13,299 bases of DNA from Spirochaetaceae bacterium. Its GTDB lineage: Bacteria > Spirochaetota > Spirochaetia > Treponematales > Treponemataceae. Below the pieces are notes generated by a model. The model was not told the DNA's origin and made no database searches. It saw only the letters and a program-made list of their open reading frames with translations. Position 1 is the stretch's first letter, and the number at the start of each line of letters is the position of its first letter. Shown piece by piece: positions 1 to 6,388 of the stretch. The stretch covers positions 1 through 13,299 of the forward strand of contig JAISTZ010000098.1 of NCBI GenBank assembly GCA_031272345.1. Direction: 5' to 3'. Position numbers and translations under genes: made by a program.

Positions 1-392
1 TTGATGGCTTGGGTGTAGTCCGCAATGGCTTTATCGTACTCGCCGTTGTTGTCGTGGGCAATGCCACGGTTGTTATGGACGGCGGCATACTCTGGGTAAA
101 TCTTGATGGCTTGGGTATAGTCTGCGATTGCCTTGTCGTAGTCTCCTTTGTCGTGGTAGGCAACGCCACGGTTGTAATAGGCAATAACATTGTCCGGGTC
201 AAGCCTGATGGTCTGGGTATAGTCCGCGATTGCCTTGTCGTAGTCACCGTTGTAGAAGTAGGCAATGCCACGGTCAAAGTAGGCTTCGGCGGTCATCGCA
301 TCTACGGTGCTGGCGCACGAGACGAGCATGAACACAAAACCCGCGATCAACGCGAACGCCACATTGCTATAAAAAATTGTATACTTTTTCAT
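1..392 (-). CDS. TPR-repeat lipoprotein, 3' end cut by window edge
   Basis: Reading leftward from the ATG at 392 gives about 130 residues before the window ends. The start has a basic MKKY, a hydrophobic stretch and a lipobox LVSC with Cys26, so the protein is probably a lipoprotein anchored on the periplasmic or outer face. From about residue 35 come tetratricopeptide repeats of the A-YYNRG-AY---GDYDKAIADYTQAI type, each 34 residues; three are at least partly visible and more probably lie beyond the edge. TPR domains are protein-protein scaffolds, so the partner and role cannot be read from sequence. A GGGG ribosome site lies 7 bases before the ATG. The start is 12 bases after the stop of the 56-residue ORF, so the two are probably co-transcribed. 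Such TPR lipoproteins are abundant in treponemes. The family call is firm; the function is unknown. Confidence 0.85.
   Translation of the reverse strand, partial: MKKYTIFYSNVAFALIAGFVFMLVSCASTVDAMTAEAYFDRGIAYFYNGDYDKAIADYTQTIRLDPDNVIAYYNRGVAYHDKGDYDKAIADYTQAIKIYPEYAAVHNNRGIAHDNNGEYDKAIADYTQAI
3..308. repeat. 102-bp tandem repeats encoding TPR units
   Basis: The same block, beginning GATGG followed by a CTGGGT- or TTGGGT-like stretch, recurs at 3, 105 and 207, an exact 102-base period equal to 34 codons. The copies are close but not identical. They are the DNA face of the TPR repeats in the leftward lipoprotein gene, not a separate element. Confidence 0.85.
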
Positions 393-404
393 ACATATCC
401 CCTG

Positions 405-575
405 TCATTTTCTCCGCTTCGTACCCTTTTCCTGCCGGGTTGCGTGTTCTTCCGGCAAGGGTTTTCCCGCGTCCTGCCTGGTTTTGAGCCGCGCAACCAG
501 ACCGAGGGCCTTTGACTGGTTTTCCCTGGTCAACTGTGGAAACACCCCACGCAGATGTTCAATTCCGCCGTCCAT
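405..575 (-). CDS. 56-residue charged protein, resembles the C-terminal tail of the neighbouring XRE regulator
   Basis: An ATG at 575 opens 56 codons to a TGA at 407-405, with AAGGAG 5 bases upstream of the start, so translation is credible. The product starts MDGGIEHLRGVF and ends in a very basic tail (KGTKRRK). Residues 5-34 align without gaps to residues 77-106 of the divergent XRE protein: 9 of 30 identical (E6, F12, L15, E18, Q20, A23, L24, L30, Q34) with the hydrophobic spacing kept. This looks like the short helical segment that follows the DNA-binding domain in such regulators, here without the HTH. It has no signal peptide or membrane segment. It is the first gene of a two-gene unit with the TPR lipoprotein. 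A role as partner or modulator of the regulator is inference; it could also be a remnant of a former regulator gene. Confidence 0.7.
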   Translation of the reverse strand: MDGGIEHLRGVFPQLTRENQSKALGLVARLKTRQDAGKPLPEEHATRQEKGTKRRK

Positions 576-602
576 CCTCACTCCTTTTTCTCATTTTAGA
601 GC

Positions 603-631
603 AATATACACTCATTATTGAGTATTGTCAA
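603..631 (-). promoter_or_regulatory. sigma70-type promoter of the mini-protein/TPR unit
   Basis: On the minus strand TTGACA (631-626) is followed by exactly 17 bases and TATATT (608-603), a near-consensus housekeeping promoter. The predicted start near 596 gives a leader of about 20 bases carrying the AAGGAG site. It is the best promoter on this side of the window. Confidence 0.75.
610..623. promoter_or_regulatory. candidate operator dyad inside the promoter spacer
   Basis: ACTCA-TTAT-TGAGT is a perfect inverted repeat with 5-bp arms lying entirely between the -35 and -10 boxes of the leftward promoter. CAATA (603-607 region) on one side and TATTG on the other extend the symmetry imperfectly. 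A dimeric XRE protein bound here would block RNA polymerase; the divergent regulator gene next door is the obvious candidate. Binding itself is inference. Confidence 0.55.
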
Positions 632-698
632 CTAGCCGCTCTTATTTTTTCATTTTTTGCTTGTTAGATGAGCGTATTTTTGCTATGGTGAAATGTCC

Positions 699-1031
699 AT
701 GACGATCAATGAACGGATAAAGGAACTGAGACACGCCCTGGGGCTTTCACAGCGGAAATTTGCCGACGCGGCCTATCTTTCCAATGGGTATGTAGCGGAA
801 ATCGAATTGGGCCATCTGGCGGTCAACCCCAGGTTCATTCACCTTGTGTCCACCACCTTCGGGGTCAACAAAAAATGGCTCCAGACCGGGGAGGGGGAAA
901 TCTTTTTTTCAACGGCGGAACAAAACCTGGAGCGCATCACCGCGCTCTTCAAAGAACTCAAACCCGAATTTCAAACCTACGCCCTCAAACAGCTCGATTT
1001 GCTCCTGGAACTCCAAAACGGAGCACAATGA
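699..1031 (+). CDS. XRE-family HTH transcriptional regulator
   Basis: A 110-residue DNA-binding protein of the Cro/CI (HTH_3) family. Helices 2-3 of the HTH fall at about residues 17-38 (LSQRKFADAAYLSNGYVAEIE), followed by helices ending in WLQTGEGEIF, a signature common in small regulators of treponemes and clostridia. Residues 72-110 form an amphipathic tail, probably for dimerisation. I prefer the ATG at 699 to the one at 693 because GGTGA at 687-691 is 7 bases from the former and only 1 from the latter. A weak promoter TTGTTA-17-TATGGT (661-689) would start the mRNA at about the ATG and leave that ribosome site out, so the promoter is unresolved. It probably represses the divergent mini-protein/TPR unit, and perhaps itself. 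Confidence 0.88.
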   Translation: MTINERIKELRHALGLSQRKFADAAYLSNGYVAEIELGHLAVNPRFIHLVSTTFGVNKKWLQTGEGEIFFSTAEQNLERITALFKELKPEFQTYALKQLDLLLELQNGAQ

Positions 1032-1082
1032 AGCCACTGCCCCCCTCCCACGCCCCAACACCTGTCCGTGCTGCCGGTGTGG

Positions 1083-2117
1083 TCAATGGACTCCTCCCCC
1101 TTCCGCCCGGAACCGCCAGACCCGGTAGGGCTGCCTGCCCCGGGCAAAGTCCTCGCTCGTCATGGAGGGGGTGATTTCCCGAATGTGCACCCCCAGGCCC
1201 CTTGTGGTGCGGCCTTGCACAGCCCCGGGGTCGAAGCGGAACTTTTTGGCGTGGACGGAAAAGTAGAGGACCCCGCCCTCCCCAAGGCAGTCCAGACAGG
1301 CGTTCACGAGCCGGGGCCAGTCCCGCCGGAGGTCCAGGACGCCGGGGGACATCTTGGAGTTTGAAAAAACCGGCGGGTCCAGGATGATGAGGTCCCAGAC
1401 GCGGTTCTGGAGCGCCGACCGGGAGAGGAAGGCGGAAACGTCCTCCCGGTGCAAACCCTCCGGGGAGAGCCCGTTCAGGATGAAGTTCCGCCGCCCGGTT
1501 TCCAGGTAGGTGTTGGAAAGGTCCACCGAGTCCACCCGCCGGGCCCCGCCCAGGGCCGCGAACACCGAGAAGGCGCAGGTGTAGGAAAAAAGATTCAACA
1601 CCTCCTTCCCCATGCTTTCGGAGCGCACCAGGGCGCGCAATTTCCGCTGTTCCAGGAAGAACCCCGTGTCCACGTAGGCCCCCAGGGCCACCCGGAAGGC
1701 GGCGCCCCCCTCCCGGATAATCCCCGCGGCCTGGGCCGCGCCCGTGGGCTCGTACTGGGCCGCCCCCCGCTGGCGCTTCCGCATCCCCCAGAGGATCCGC
1801 TCCGGGGGGATTCCCAGGCACAGGGAAGCCGTATCTTTCATGGCGGCGAGCCAGCGCTCCTCCTCGTCCTCAGGCTTGCCGTAGGGCCGCTCAAACAGGG
1901 ACATGAGGACCCAGTCCTCCTTCCGCCCCCGGCCGTCTTCGATACGGTAGATGTCCAGGGCAAGGGGGATTTCCGGGATGTCCCGGTCGAAGACCCGGAA
2001 GCACTCCACCCCGTTCCGCCGGGCCCATTTTTTCAGGTGTTTGAATTTTTTGCGCACCCTGTTCCCGAAAATTTCCCGCTGGTAGTCCTGTTTGACCGAG
2101 GGGTCCGCGGCGTCCAT
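1083..2117 (-). CDS. rlmK: stand-alone RlmK-type 23S rRNA m7G methyltransferase
   Basis: A 344-residue class I SAM-dependent RNA methyltransferase that matches the C-terminal (RlmK) half of E. coli RlmKL, the enzyme that makes m7G2069 in 23S rRNA. The N-terminal part (GNRVRKKFKHLKKWARRNGVE, about 18-38) matches the start of the RlmK half. YVDTGFFLEQR (148-158) precedes the SAM site NLFSYTCAFSVFAALGGA (175-192) with the acidic VDLS (198-201), and LDPPVFSNSK (246-255) is the catalytic loop. The THUMP-containing RlmL half is absent. It is the last gene of the dut-lptF-lptG unit: its ATG comes 3 bases after the lptG stop, with only the G-rich end of lptG as a possible ribosome site. An RlmI-like specificity is the alternative; the fold is certain, the exact base is not. 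Confidence 0.8.
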   Translation of the reverse strand: MDAADPSVKQDYQREIFGNRVRKKFKHLKKWARRNGVECFRVFDRDIPEIPLALDIYRIEDGRGRKEDWVLMSLFERPYGKPEDEEERWLAAMKDTASLCLGIPPERILWGMRKRQRGAAQYEPTGAAQAAGIIREGGAAFRVALGAYVDTGFFLEQRKLRALVRSESMGKEVLNLFSYTCAFSVFAALGGARRVDSVDLSNTYLETGRRNFILNGLSPEGLHREDVSAFLSRSALQNRVWDLIILDPPVFSNSKMSPGVLDLRRDWPRLVNACLDCLGEGGVLYFSVHAKKFRFDPGAVQGRTTRGLGVHIREITPSMTSEDFARGRQPYRVWRFRAEGGGVH

Positions 2118-2120
2118 GGG

Positions 2121-3215
2121 CTAGGTTTTTGCCCCCCCCACGAGGACGGCGCTCAGCAGGATGAAGAAAACCACCGGGGCCCACGCGCCGGGGAGGGGGG
2201 CCAGCGCGCCGAATTTTGCCAGCAGCATGGTGACCATCTGAGTCACGTAGAAGAGCACCGCCGCGGTGATGCTGAACACCAGACTCGACACGAGCACGTT
2301 CTTCCGGGTGCGCCCCGACAGGCCGATGGACAGGAACACCACGATGAACACGATAAGGGGGAATGAATACTTCTTGTAATACACCGACCGGGCCTCCGCG
2401 GTGGGGAGCCCCGTGCGCTGGAGGTGGTCGATGTACTGCCTGGCCTGGGCCGCGGTCACCTCCTCCACGGACACGGTGTTGTTCCTGAAGGTCTCGGGCC
2501 CCTCGGTGAGGAGGGCGGTTATGGCCGGGTCCGGCCCGGAGGGGACGAGCCGGGGAGCGCCCCCTTCGCTGCGCATCACGTACTGGATGCCGTCGGTCAG
2601 GGCCCACTGCTCGCCGGTCCACACGGCCAGGGCTGCGCGGATAATCGCCTTGAGGGTCTTGTCCTCGTTCCTGAGCACCACGAACACATTCGAGAGCCGC
2701 CGGGCCGCGTCGTCATAGTAGTCTGCCTTGTACACCGTATTCCCCTGGTCGGAGATCACCACGATCCTGCTGGAATTGAGGGACTTCTCCCGTCCCAGGA
2801 GGGCGTTCTGGAGTTCGACCTTCTTGGCGTAATAGGGCACCACCATGTGGTCGTCGAAGAAGAAGACCCCCGCGCTGAGGAAGAGGGAAAATACCAGGAG
2901 GGGCAGGGTGAAGGTGAAGAGGGGAATCCCCGAGGCGAAGATCGCCAGGAGCTCGTTCCGGGAATAGAGGACGCTCAGGGTGTAGGATGACGCGAAGAGG
3001 ATGGAAATCGGGGCGGAGTAAAAAAACGTCTTGGGCATGTAGTAGAGCTCCACCAGGGCGATCTGCGAGGGGGGCACGGATTCCGAGATGTACTGCCAGA
3101 GGTTCATCATCAGGTCCACGAGCATCACCACCAGGGCAAAGAACACCAGGGACCCCAGGAACACGGGAAAAAACTGGGCGAGCACGTAGTGTATCAGCAT
3201 CCGGCGTTTCCTCAT
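2121..3215 (-). CDS. lptG: LptF/LptG-family permease, second copy (LptG-like)
   Basis: A 364-residue YjgP/YjgQ-family inner-membrane protein. It has the family layout: an N-terminal helix (about 8-35), further helices near 60-80 and 97-118, a periplasmic jellyroll-like domain (about 120-285) and three C-terminal helices (about 285-360). In LPS-making bacteria LptF and LptG pair with the ATPase LptB to pull lipopolysaccharide from the inner membrane and hand it to LptC/LptA. Treponemes generally lack classical LPS, so the cargo may be another glycolipid. The gene begins 9 bases after the first permease stops, with GGGG between as ribosome site. M6 is an alternative start. The LptG name follows gene order (second of the pair) rather than a diagnostic motif. 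An 8-G run occurs just before its stop. Confidence 0.78.
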   Translation of the reverse strand: MRKRRMLIHYVLAQFFPVFLGSLVFFALVVMLVDLMMNLWQYISESVPPSQIALVELYYMPKTFFYSAPISILFASSYTLSVLYSRNELLAIFASGIPLFTFTLPLLVFSLFLSAGVFFFDDHMVVPYYAKKVELQNALLGREKSLNSSRIVVISDQGNTVYKADYYDDAARRLSNVFVVLRNEDKTLKAIIRAALAVWTGEQWALTDGIQYVMRSEGGAPRLVPSGPDPAITALLTEGPETFRNNTVSVEEVTAAQARQYIDHLQRTGLPTAEARSVYYKKYSFPLIVFIVVFLSIGLSGRTRKNVLVSSLVFSITAAVLFYVTQMVTMLLAKFGALAPLPGAWAPVVFFILLSAVLVGGAKT

Positions 3216-3224
3216 TCCGGCCCC

Positions 3225-4367
3225 CTACTTCCGCCTGAGCCCGGTGTAGCACAGGAGCCCCGCAGCCCCAACCAGGGCGTCCGGCAGCCACATGCTGACC
3301 ACCCCGTTGAATCCGTTCCGGCTGGCAAAGGTCTGGCCCAGAATCAGCATGGCCCAGTAGAAAACACAGATGATTATCCCCAGGACGAACCCGATGGTCT
3401 GCCCGTTGTGGGACCCGAAGATGATCGCCAGGGGCAGGGCCAAAAGGGCAAAAAAGAACGACCCGAAGGGGAGGGAGAATTTCTTGTGGAATTCCATCTC
3501 GTAGATATTCAGTTCCAGGGGATTCGTCTCCGGGGACTGACGCATCTCTTCGATTTTTTTGTACAGGTCCACGGAGACGTATTCCCTGGGATTCATCATG
3601 GACGCGGAGGGAAAGATCGTGGAATTGAAAATATTCATCCGCACCGCCTGGCTCGTAATCATGTCGTAACTTTCCCGGTCGTCGCTTTTAAAAAGAATGA
3701 CCACCGCGTCCTCCATGTTGAGCTGCATGAGCACGCTCCTGTCCCTGGCCTGGGTGACGGAAGTTTCCCCCGCCACGATCACCCGCTGGGCGTTGTCCGT
3801 GCCCACGTCGAAGAAGATCAGGTCCGAAACCTCCGTGTTGGTGACGTCACCGATCACCAGGGTGGAATCGTTGGTGCGCTTTATGGAATGGGACTCCAGC
3901 TCCACCCCAGGGTTTGACAGCAGAATCCTCCGGTAGAGGTTCTGGTAGGCGGTCGTGGCGATGGGGAGGAGGTAGTCGTTCACCCCGAAGGAGGCCAGTG
4001 AAATCAGAATCCCCAGAGTCAGCACCGGGGCAAGGAGCAGGGCGTAGGAATGCCCGGAGGCCCGGAAGATGAGCATCTCGTTGTCCGTGACGAGCCGCCC
4101 CAGGCAGACCAGGAAGCCCACCAGGGTGGCGAAGGGGGCGGACTGGGCGATGATGAAGGGGAGGGAATAGATTATCAGCACCGCCACGTCCCCCACGGGC
4201 ACCCGCTTCTTGAGGATGTCCTCGGCCACCAGGAGTATCTGGTTGACGAAGAAGATCAGGAAGAAGAACAGGAAGGCGATGGCGAAGTACATGAGGAGTT
4301 CGGTGACAAGGTAGACCAGGAGGACCATGCGCCTGCGCCGCCTGGTCCGGACGGCGGGGGCGCTCAT
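3225..4367 (-). CDS. lptF: LptF/LptG-family permease, first copy (LptF-like)
   Basis: A 380-residue member of the same YjgP/YjgQ family. A basic leader (RTRRRRR) precedes the first long helix (about 15-48); more helices follow near 63-85 and 103-130, then a soluble periplasmic domain (about 135-290) and three C-terminal helices (about 290-375). The conserved N-terminal pattern LP-IIAQSAPFATLVGFLVCLGRL-TDNEMLIFRASG is the counterpart of the coupling-helix region of LptF. The pair would form the two-subunit transmembrane part of an ABC glycolipid extractor; the ATPase is not in this window. Its ATG overlaps the dut stop (ATGA), which supports this start and translational coupling. The F/G assignment rests on order in the operon. 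Confidence 0.78.
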   Translation of the reverse strand: MSAPAVRTRRRRRMVLLVYLVTELLMYFAIAFLFFFLIFFVNQILLVAEDILKKRVPVGDVAVLIIYSLPFIIAQSAPFATLVGFLVCLGRLVTDNEMLIFRASGHSYALLLAPVLTLGILISLASFGVNDYLLPIATTAYQNLYRRILLSNPGVELESHSIKRTNDSTLVIGDVTNTEVSDLIFFDVGTDNAQRVIVAGETSVTQARDRSVLMQLNMEDAVVILFKSDDRESYDMITSQAVRMNIFNSTIFPSASMMNPREYVSVDLYKKIEEMRQSPETNPLELNIYEMEFHKKFSLPFGSFFFALLALPLAIIFGSHNGQTIGFVLGIIICVFYWAMLILGQTFASRNGFNGVVSMWLPDALVGAAGLLCYTGLRRK

Positions 4368-4804
4368 AGGCCGGTGGACCCGAAGCCGCCTTCGGCGCGG
4401 CCCGTGGGCGAGAGGGTCTTCCCCAGGGTGAATTCCCCCCGGGCAACGGGGGCGATCACCATCTGGGCGATTCTGTCCCCGTCATTCACCACAAAGGGCG
4501 CCTTCCCCAGGTTCACCAGGAGCACCAGGATTTCACCCCGGTAGTCGCTGTCGATGGTGCCCGGGGAGTTCAGGCAGGTGACGCCGTGTTTGGCCGCGAG
4601 GCCGCTCCTGGGCCGGATCTGGGCCTCGAAGCCCTCGGGAATTTCCGCCCGGACCCCCGTGGGCACCGGCGCAAAGTCCCCCGCCTGAATCACCAGGGGA
4701 GCGGAAACACGGGCGGAAAGGTCCGCCCCGGCCGAACCCGGAGTCTGGTAGGAGGGCAGCTTTGCCCCGGAATCGAGGACGCATTGTAGTACGGGATGTT
4801 CCAT
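4364..4804 (-). CDS. dut: dUTP diphosphatase (dUTPase)
   Basis: Trimeric dUTPase that hydrolyses dUTP to dUMP and pyrophosphate, keeping uracil out of DNA and supplying dTMP synthesis. All five family motifs are present in order: AGADLSA, PRSGLA, the substrate loop GTIDSDYRGEI, RIAQMVIAPV and the C-terminal glycine-rich RAEGGFGSTGL that closes over the active site. From the ATG at 4804 it is 146 residues, the usual size. The frame stays open to a TTG at 4855, but that extension (MPGGCLARRT...) is not dUTPase-like. No Shine-Dalgarno site precedes the ATG at 4804; a TATATT box sits 6 bases upstream, so the message may begin at the start codon. It is the first gene of the dut-lptF-lptG-rlmK unit. 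Confidence 0.95.
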   Translation of the reverse strand: MEHPVLQCVLDSGAKLPSYQTPGSAGADLSARVSAPLVIQAGDFAPVPTGVRAEIPEGFEAQIRPRSGLAAKHGVTCLNSPGTIDSDYRGEILVLLVNLGKAPFVVNDGDRIAQMVIAPVARGEFTLGKTLSPTGRAEGGFGSTGL

Positions 4805-4810
4805 GGAAAA

Positions 4811-4839
4811 AATATAGCGGAAAAGAGTGCGCCGCGCAA
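4811..4839 (-). promoter_or_regulatory. candidate dut-operon promoter giving a leaderless mRNA
   Basis: On the minus strand TTGCGC (4839-4834), a 17-base spacer and TATATT (4816-4811) precede the dut ATG. The predicted +1 falls on or within a base of the A at 4804. The -35 box is poor (only TTG matches), so this rests on the -10 box and the lack of a ribosome site. Confidence 0.4.
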
Positions 4840-4910
4840 GACATCCCCCGGGCAACGGCGCACGGCCCCTGCATTTAAATGTGAATTTCCCGCACTTTCT
4901 TGCGTGTCCC

Positions 4911-4939
4911 TTGAATTTCTTCCCCGTCTGCGCTAAAAT
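4911..4939 (+). promoter_or_regulatory. promoter of the TAXI-TRAP operon
   Basis: TTGAAT (4911-4916), 17 bases, then TAAAAT (4934-4939). The start is expected near 4946, giving a leader of about 28 bases with AAGAGG at 4961-4966 as ribosome site. AT-rich sequence at 4874-4888 may act as an upstream element. Confidence 0.65.
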
Positions 4940-4955
4940 AAGTGCAAATACACTT
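4940..4955. promoter_or_regulatory. inverted repeat over the predicted transcription start
   Basis: AAGTG-CAAATA-CACTT, with 5-bp perfect arms, starts right after the -10 box and spans the predicted start. The position fits a repressor site for the TRAP operon, but no regulator gene is adjacent, and short dyads of this kind arise by chance. Confidence 0.3.
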
Positions 4956-4973
4956 TACTGAAGAGGTAAAAAA

Positions 4974-5966
4974 ATGACGAAATTGCGAATTCTCGCGGTC
5001 GGGGCGGCGATTGCCGCGCTTTTTGTGTTCACCGGGTGCAGCAAAAAGGGTTCCCCTGCGGCGTCATCCGGCGCACCCAAGGCGGCAATCAAGCAGATCA
5101 GGCTCGCCACCGGCGGGAATACGGGCACCTACTACGCCTTCGGGTCGGCGGTGGGGCAGATTCTGGCCGAAAAAACAAAGGTCCCCATCATCATCCAGTC
5201 GACCGGCGCGTCCAAGGCGAACATCCAGCTCATTGCCGCCGGGGACGTGGAGATGGCGATCGTCCAGAACGACGTTATGGACTATGCCTATAACGGCACC
5301 GACCTGTTCGCCGGAGAGAAAATTCAGGACTTTTCCACCATGGCGGCCATCTACGCCGAGGTGTGCCAGGTTGTGGCGAACCCCTCCGCGGGCATCAAAA
5401 CAATCGCCGACCTCAAGGGCAAGAACGTGTCCGTGGGGGACGCCGGGAGCGGCACCGAGTTCAATGCCCGGCAAATCCTGGAGGCCTATGGGGTCACCTT
5501 TAACGACATCAACAAGCAGAACCTCAGTTTCGGCGCATCCGCCGACGCCCTGCGGGACAACAAGATCGACGCCTTTTTCTGCGTAGCCGGGGCGCCCACC
5601 ACAGCCATCGTCGACCTGGCTATCGGCAAGGAAATCGTTGTCCTCGAAGTTGACGACGCCCACGCCAGGGCCCTTGCCGCCAAGTATCCCTTCTACACCC
5701 AGTACCCCATTGCCGGGGGAAGCTACCGGGGTATGTCCAACCCGGTCAAAACGGTCGCGGTCAAGGCCACGTTCATTGTGAGCAACAAGGTTCCCGAAGA
5801 TGTGGTCTATTCCCTTACAAAGGAATTGTTTGACAACAAGGCCGCCATCGAAAAGGCCCACGCCAAGGGCGCGGAACTTTCCACCGCCTACGCGGTCGAG
5901 GGAATCTCGGTTCCCTTCCATCCGGGCGCGGAAAAATACTTCAAGGAAATCGGCGCTTTAAAGTAG
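4974..5966 (+). CDS. TAXI-family TRAP transporter substrate-binding lipoprotein
   Basis: A 330-residue periplasmic receptor. The signal peptide ends in the lipobox FTGC (19-22), so it is probably tethered to the membrane through Cys22, followed by a Ser/Ala-rich linker to about residue 40. The mature part opens with IRLATGGNTGTYYAFGSAVGQIL, the family hallmark, continues with STGASKANIQLIAAGDVEMAIVQND, and has the hinge-region pattern LKGKNVSVGDAGSGTEFNARQIL. TAXI (TRAP-associated extracytoplasmic immunogenic) proteins bind small organic anions and deliver them to a fused TRAP permease, which uses an ion gradient rather than ATP. A glutamate/glutamine-binding member is known, but the substrate here cannot be told. 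First gene of an operon with the DUF1850 and permease genes. Confidence 0.93.
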   Translation: MTKLRILAVGAAIAALFVFTGCSKKGSPAASSGAPKAAIKQIRLATGGNTGTYYAFGSAVGQILAEKTKVPIIIQSTGASKANIQLIAAGDVEMAIVQNDVMDYAYNGTDLFAGEKIQDFSTMAAIYAEVCQVVANPSAGIKTIADLKGKNVSVGDAGSGTEFNARQILEAYGVTFNDINKQNLSFGASADALRDNKIDAFFCVAGAPTTAIVDLAIGKEIVVLEVDDAHARALAAKYPFYTQYPIAGGSYRGMSNPVKTVAVKATFIVSNKVPEDVVYSLTKELFDNKAAIEKAHAKGAELSTAYAVEGISVPFHPGAEKYFKEIGALK

Positions 5967-5983
5967 CCGCGGGCGTCCGGCTC

Positions 5984-6364
5984 GTGATTGCGGACGCGGA
6001 TTCGGGCCGGGTGTTTTACGAGCGGGCGGTCCGTGAGGGGGACACGTTTTCCATCACCTTCGTCCACTCGGTAAACAACAGCCCGGTGACCGACGTGTTC
6101 CGCATCGAAGGGGGAGCCCGTATCCGCCCTGTCCAGGCGCGTTACAGCGCCTTCGGGGCGGGTATGCCGGACGCTCTCGGCGAGGGCTTAACACTGTCCA
6201 GGGAGGGCGCCGACATGGTGGTGACGGGCTTCACCCGCACCGAGGGGGAGCTGCGCTACATCGTCGGCACCGTCTCTGACCACGTGTTGTCTATCCAGGG
6301 CCGGGAAGTGAGTTTACGGGATATGTGCGGAAAAAATGCCCATATCGTTCTATCAATTAAATAA
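5984..6364 (+). CDS. DUF1850 family protein of the TAXI-TRAP operon
   Basis: A 126-residue product from a GTG start, 18 bases after the receptor stop. The core pattern (DTFSITFVHSVNNSPVTDVFRI, then RYSAFGAGMPDALGEG) is that of DUF1850 proteins, which are repeatedly found between TAXI receptors and fused TRAP permeases; their molecular role is not established. Family members usually begin with a signal or membrane segment, but this one starts directly at the conserved strand. The frame is open further upstream, inside the receptor gene, but no ATG, GTG or TTG there gives a better start, and no clear ribosome site precedes the GTG, so translation probably depends on coupling to the receptor. 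It ends 24 bases before the permease. Confidence 0.75.
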   Translation: MIADADSGRVFYERAVREGDTFSITFVHSVNNSPVTDVFRIEGGARIRPVQARYSAFGAGMPDALGEGLTLSREGADMVVTGFTRTEGELRYIVGTVSDHVLSIQGREVSLRDMCGKNAHIVLSIK

Positions 6365-6388
6365 TTTTTCCTGATATAAGGAGCTGCC

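Noticed and set aside
3..308. Regularly spaced repeats that could suggest CRISPR
   Set aside because: The 102-base period is coding, matches 34-residue TPR units, and the 'spacers' are also conserved.
9..515. Long rightward ORF over the left edge
   Set aside because: Val/Gly-rich shadow of the TPR repeats, which read cleanly on the minus strand with a lipoprotein signal and ribosome site.
661..689. TTGTTA-17-TATGGT as the promoter of the XRE gene
   Set aside because: Its predicted start lies at the start codon and would exclude the GGTGA ribosome site that best explains translation; kept only as a possibility in the gene entry.
1055..1082. Possible hairpin CCAACACC / GGTGTGG between the convergent regulator and rlmK
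   Set aside because: Needs a bulged base, has a 13-base loop and no T-run on either side, so a terminator call is not supported.
1449..2366. Long rightward ORF opposite rlmK and lptG
   Set aside because: Pro/Gly/His-rich antisense frame typical of GC-rich DNA; the minus-strand frames have recognised families.
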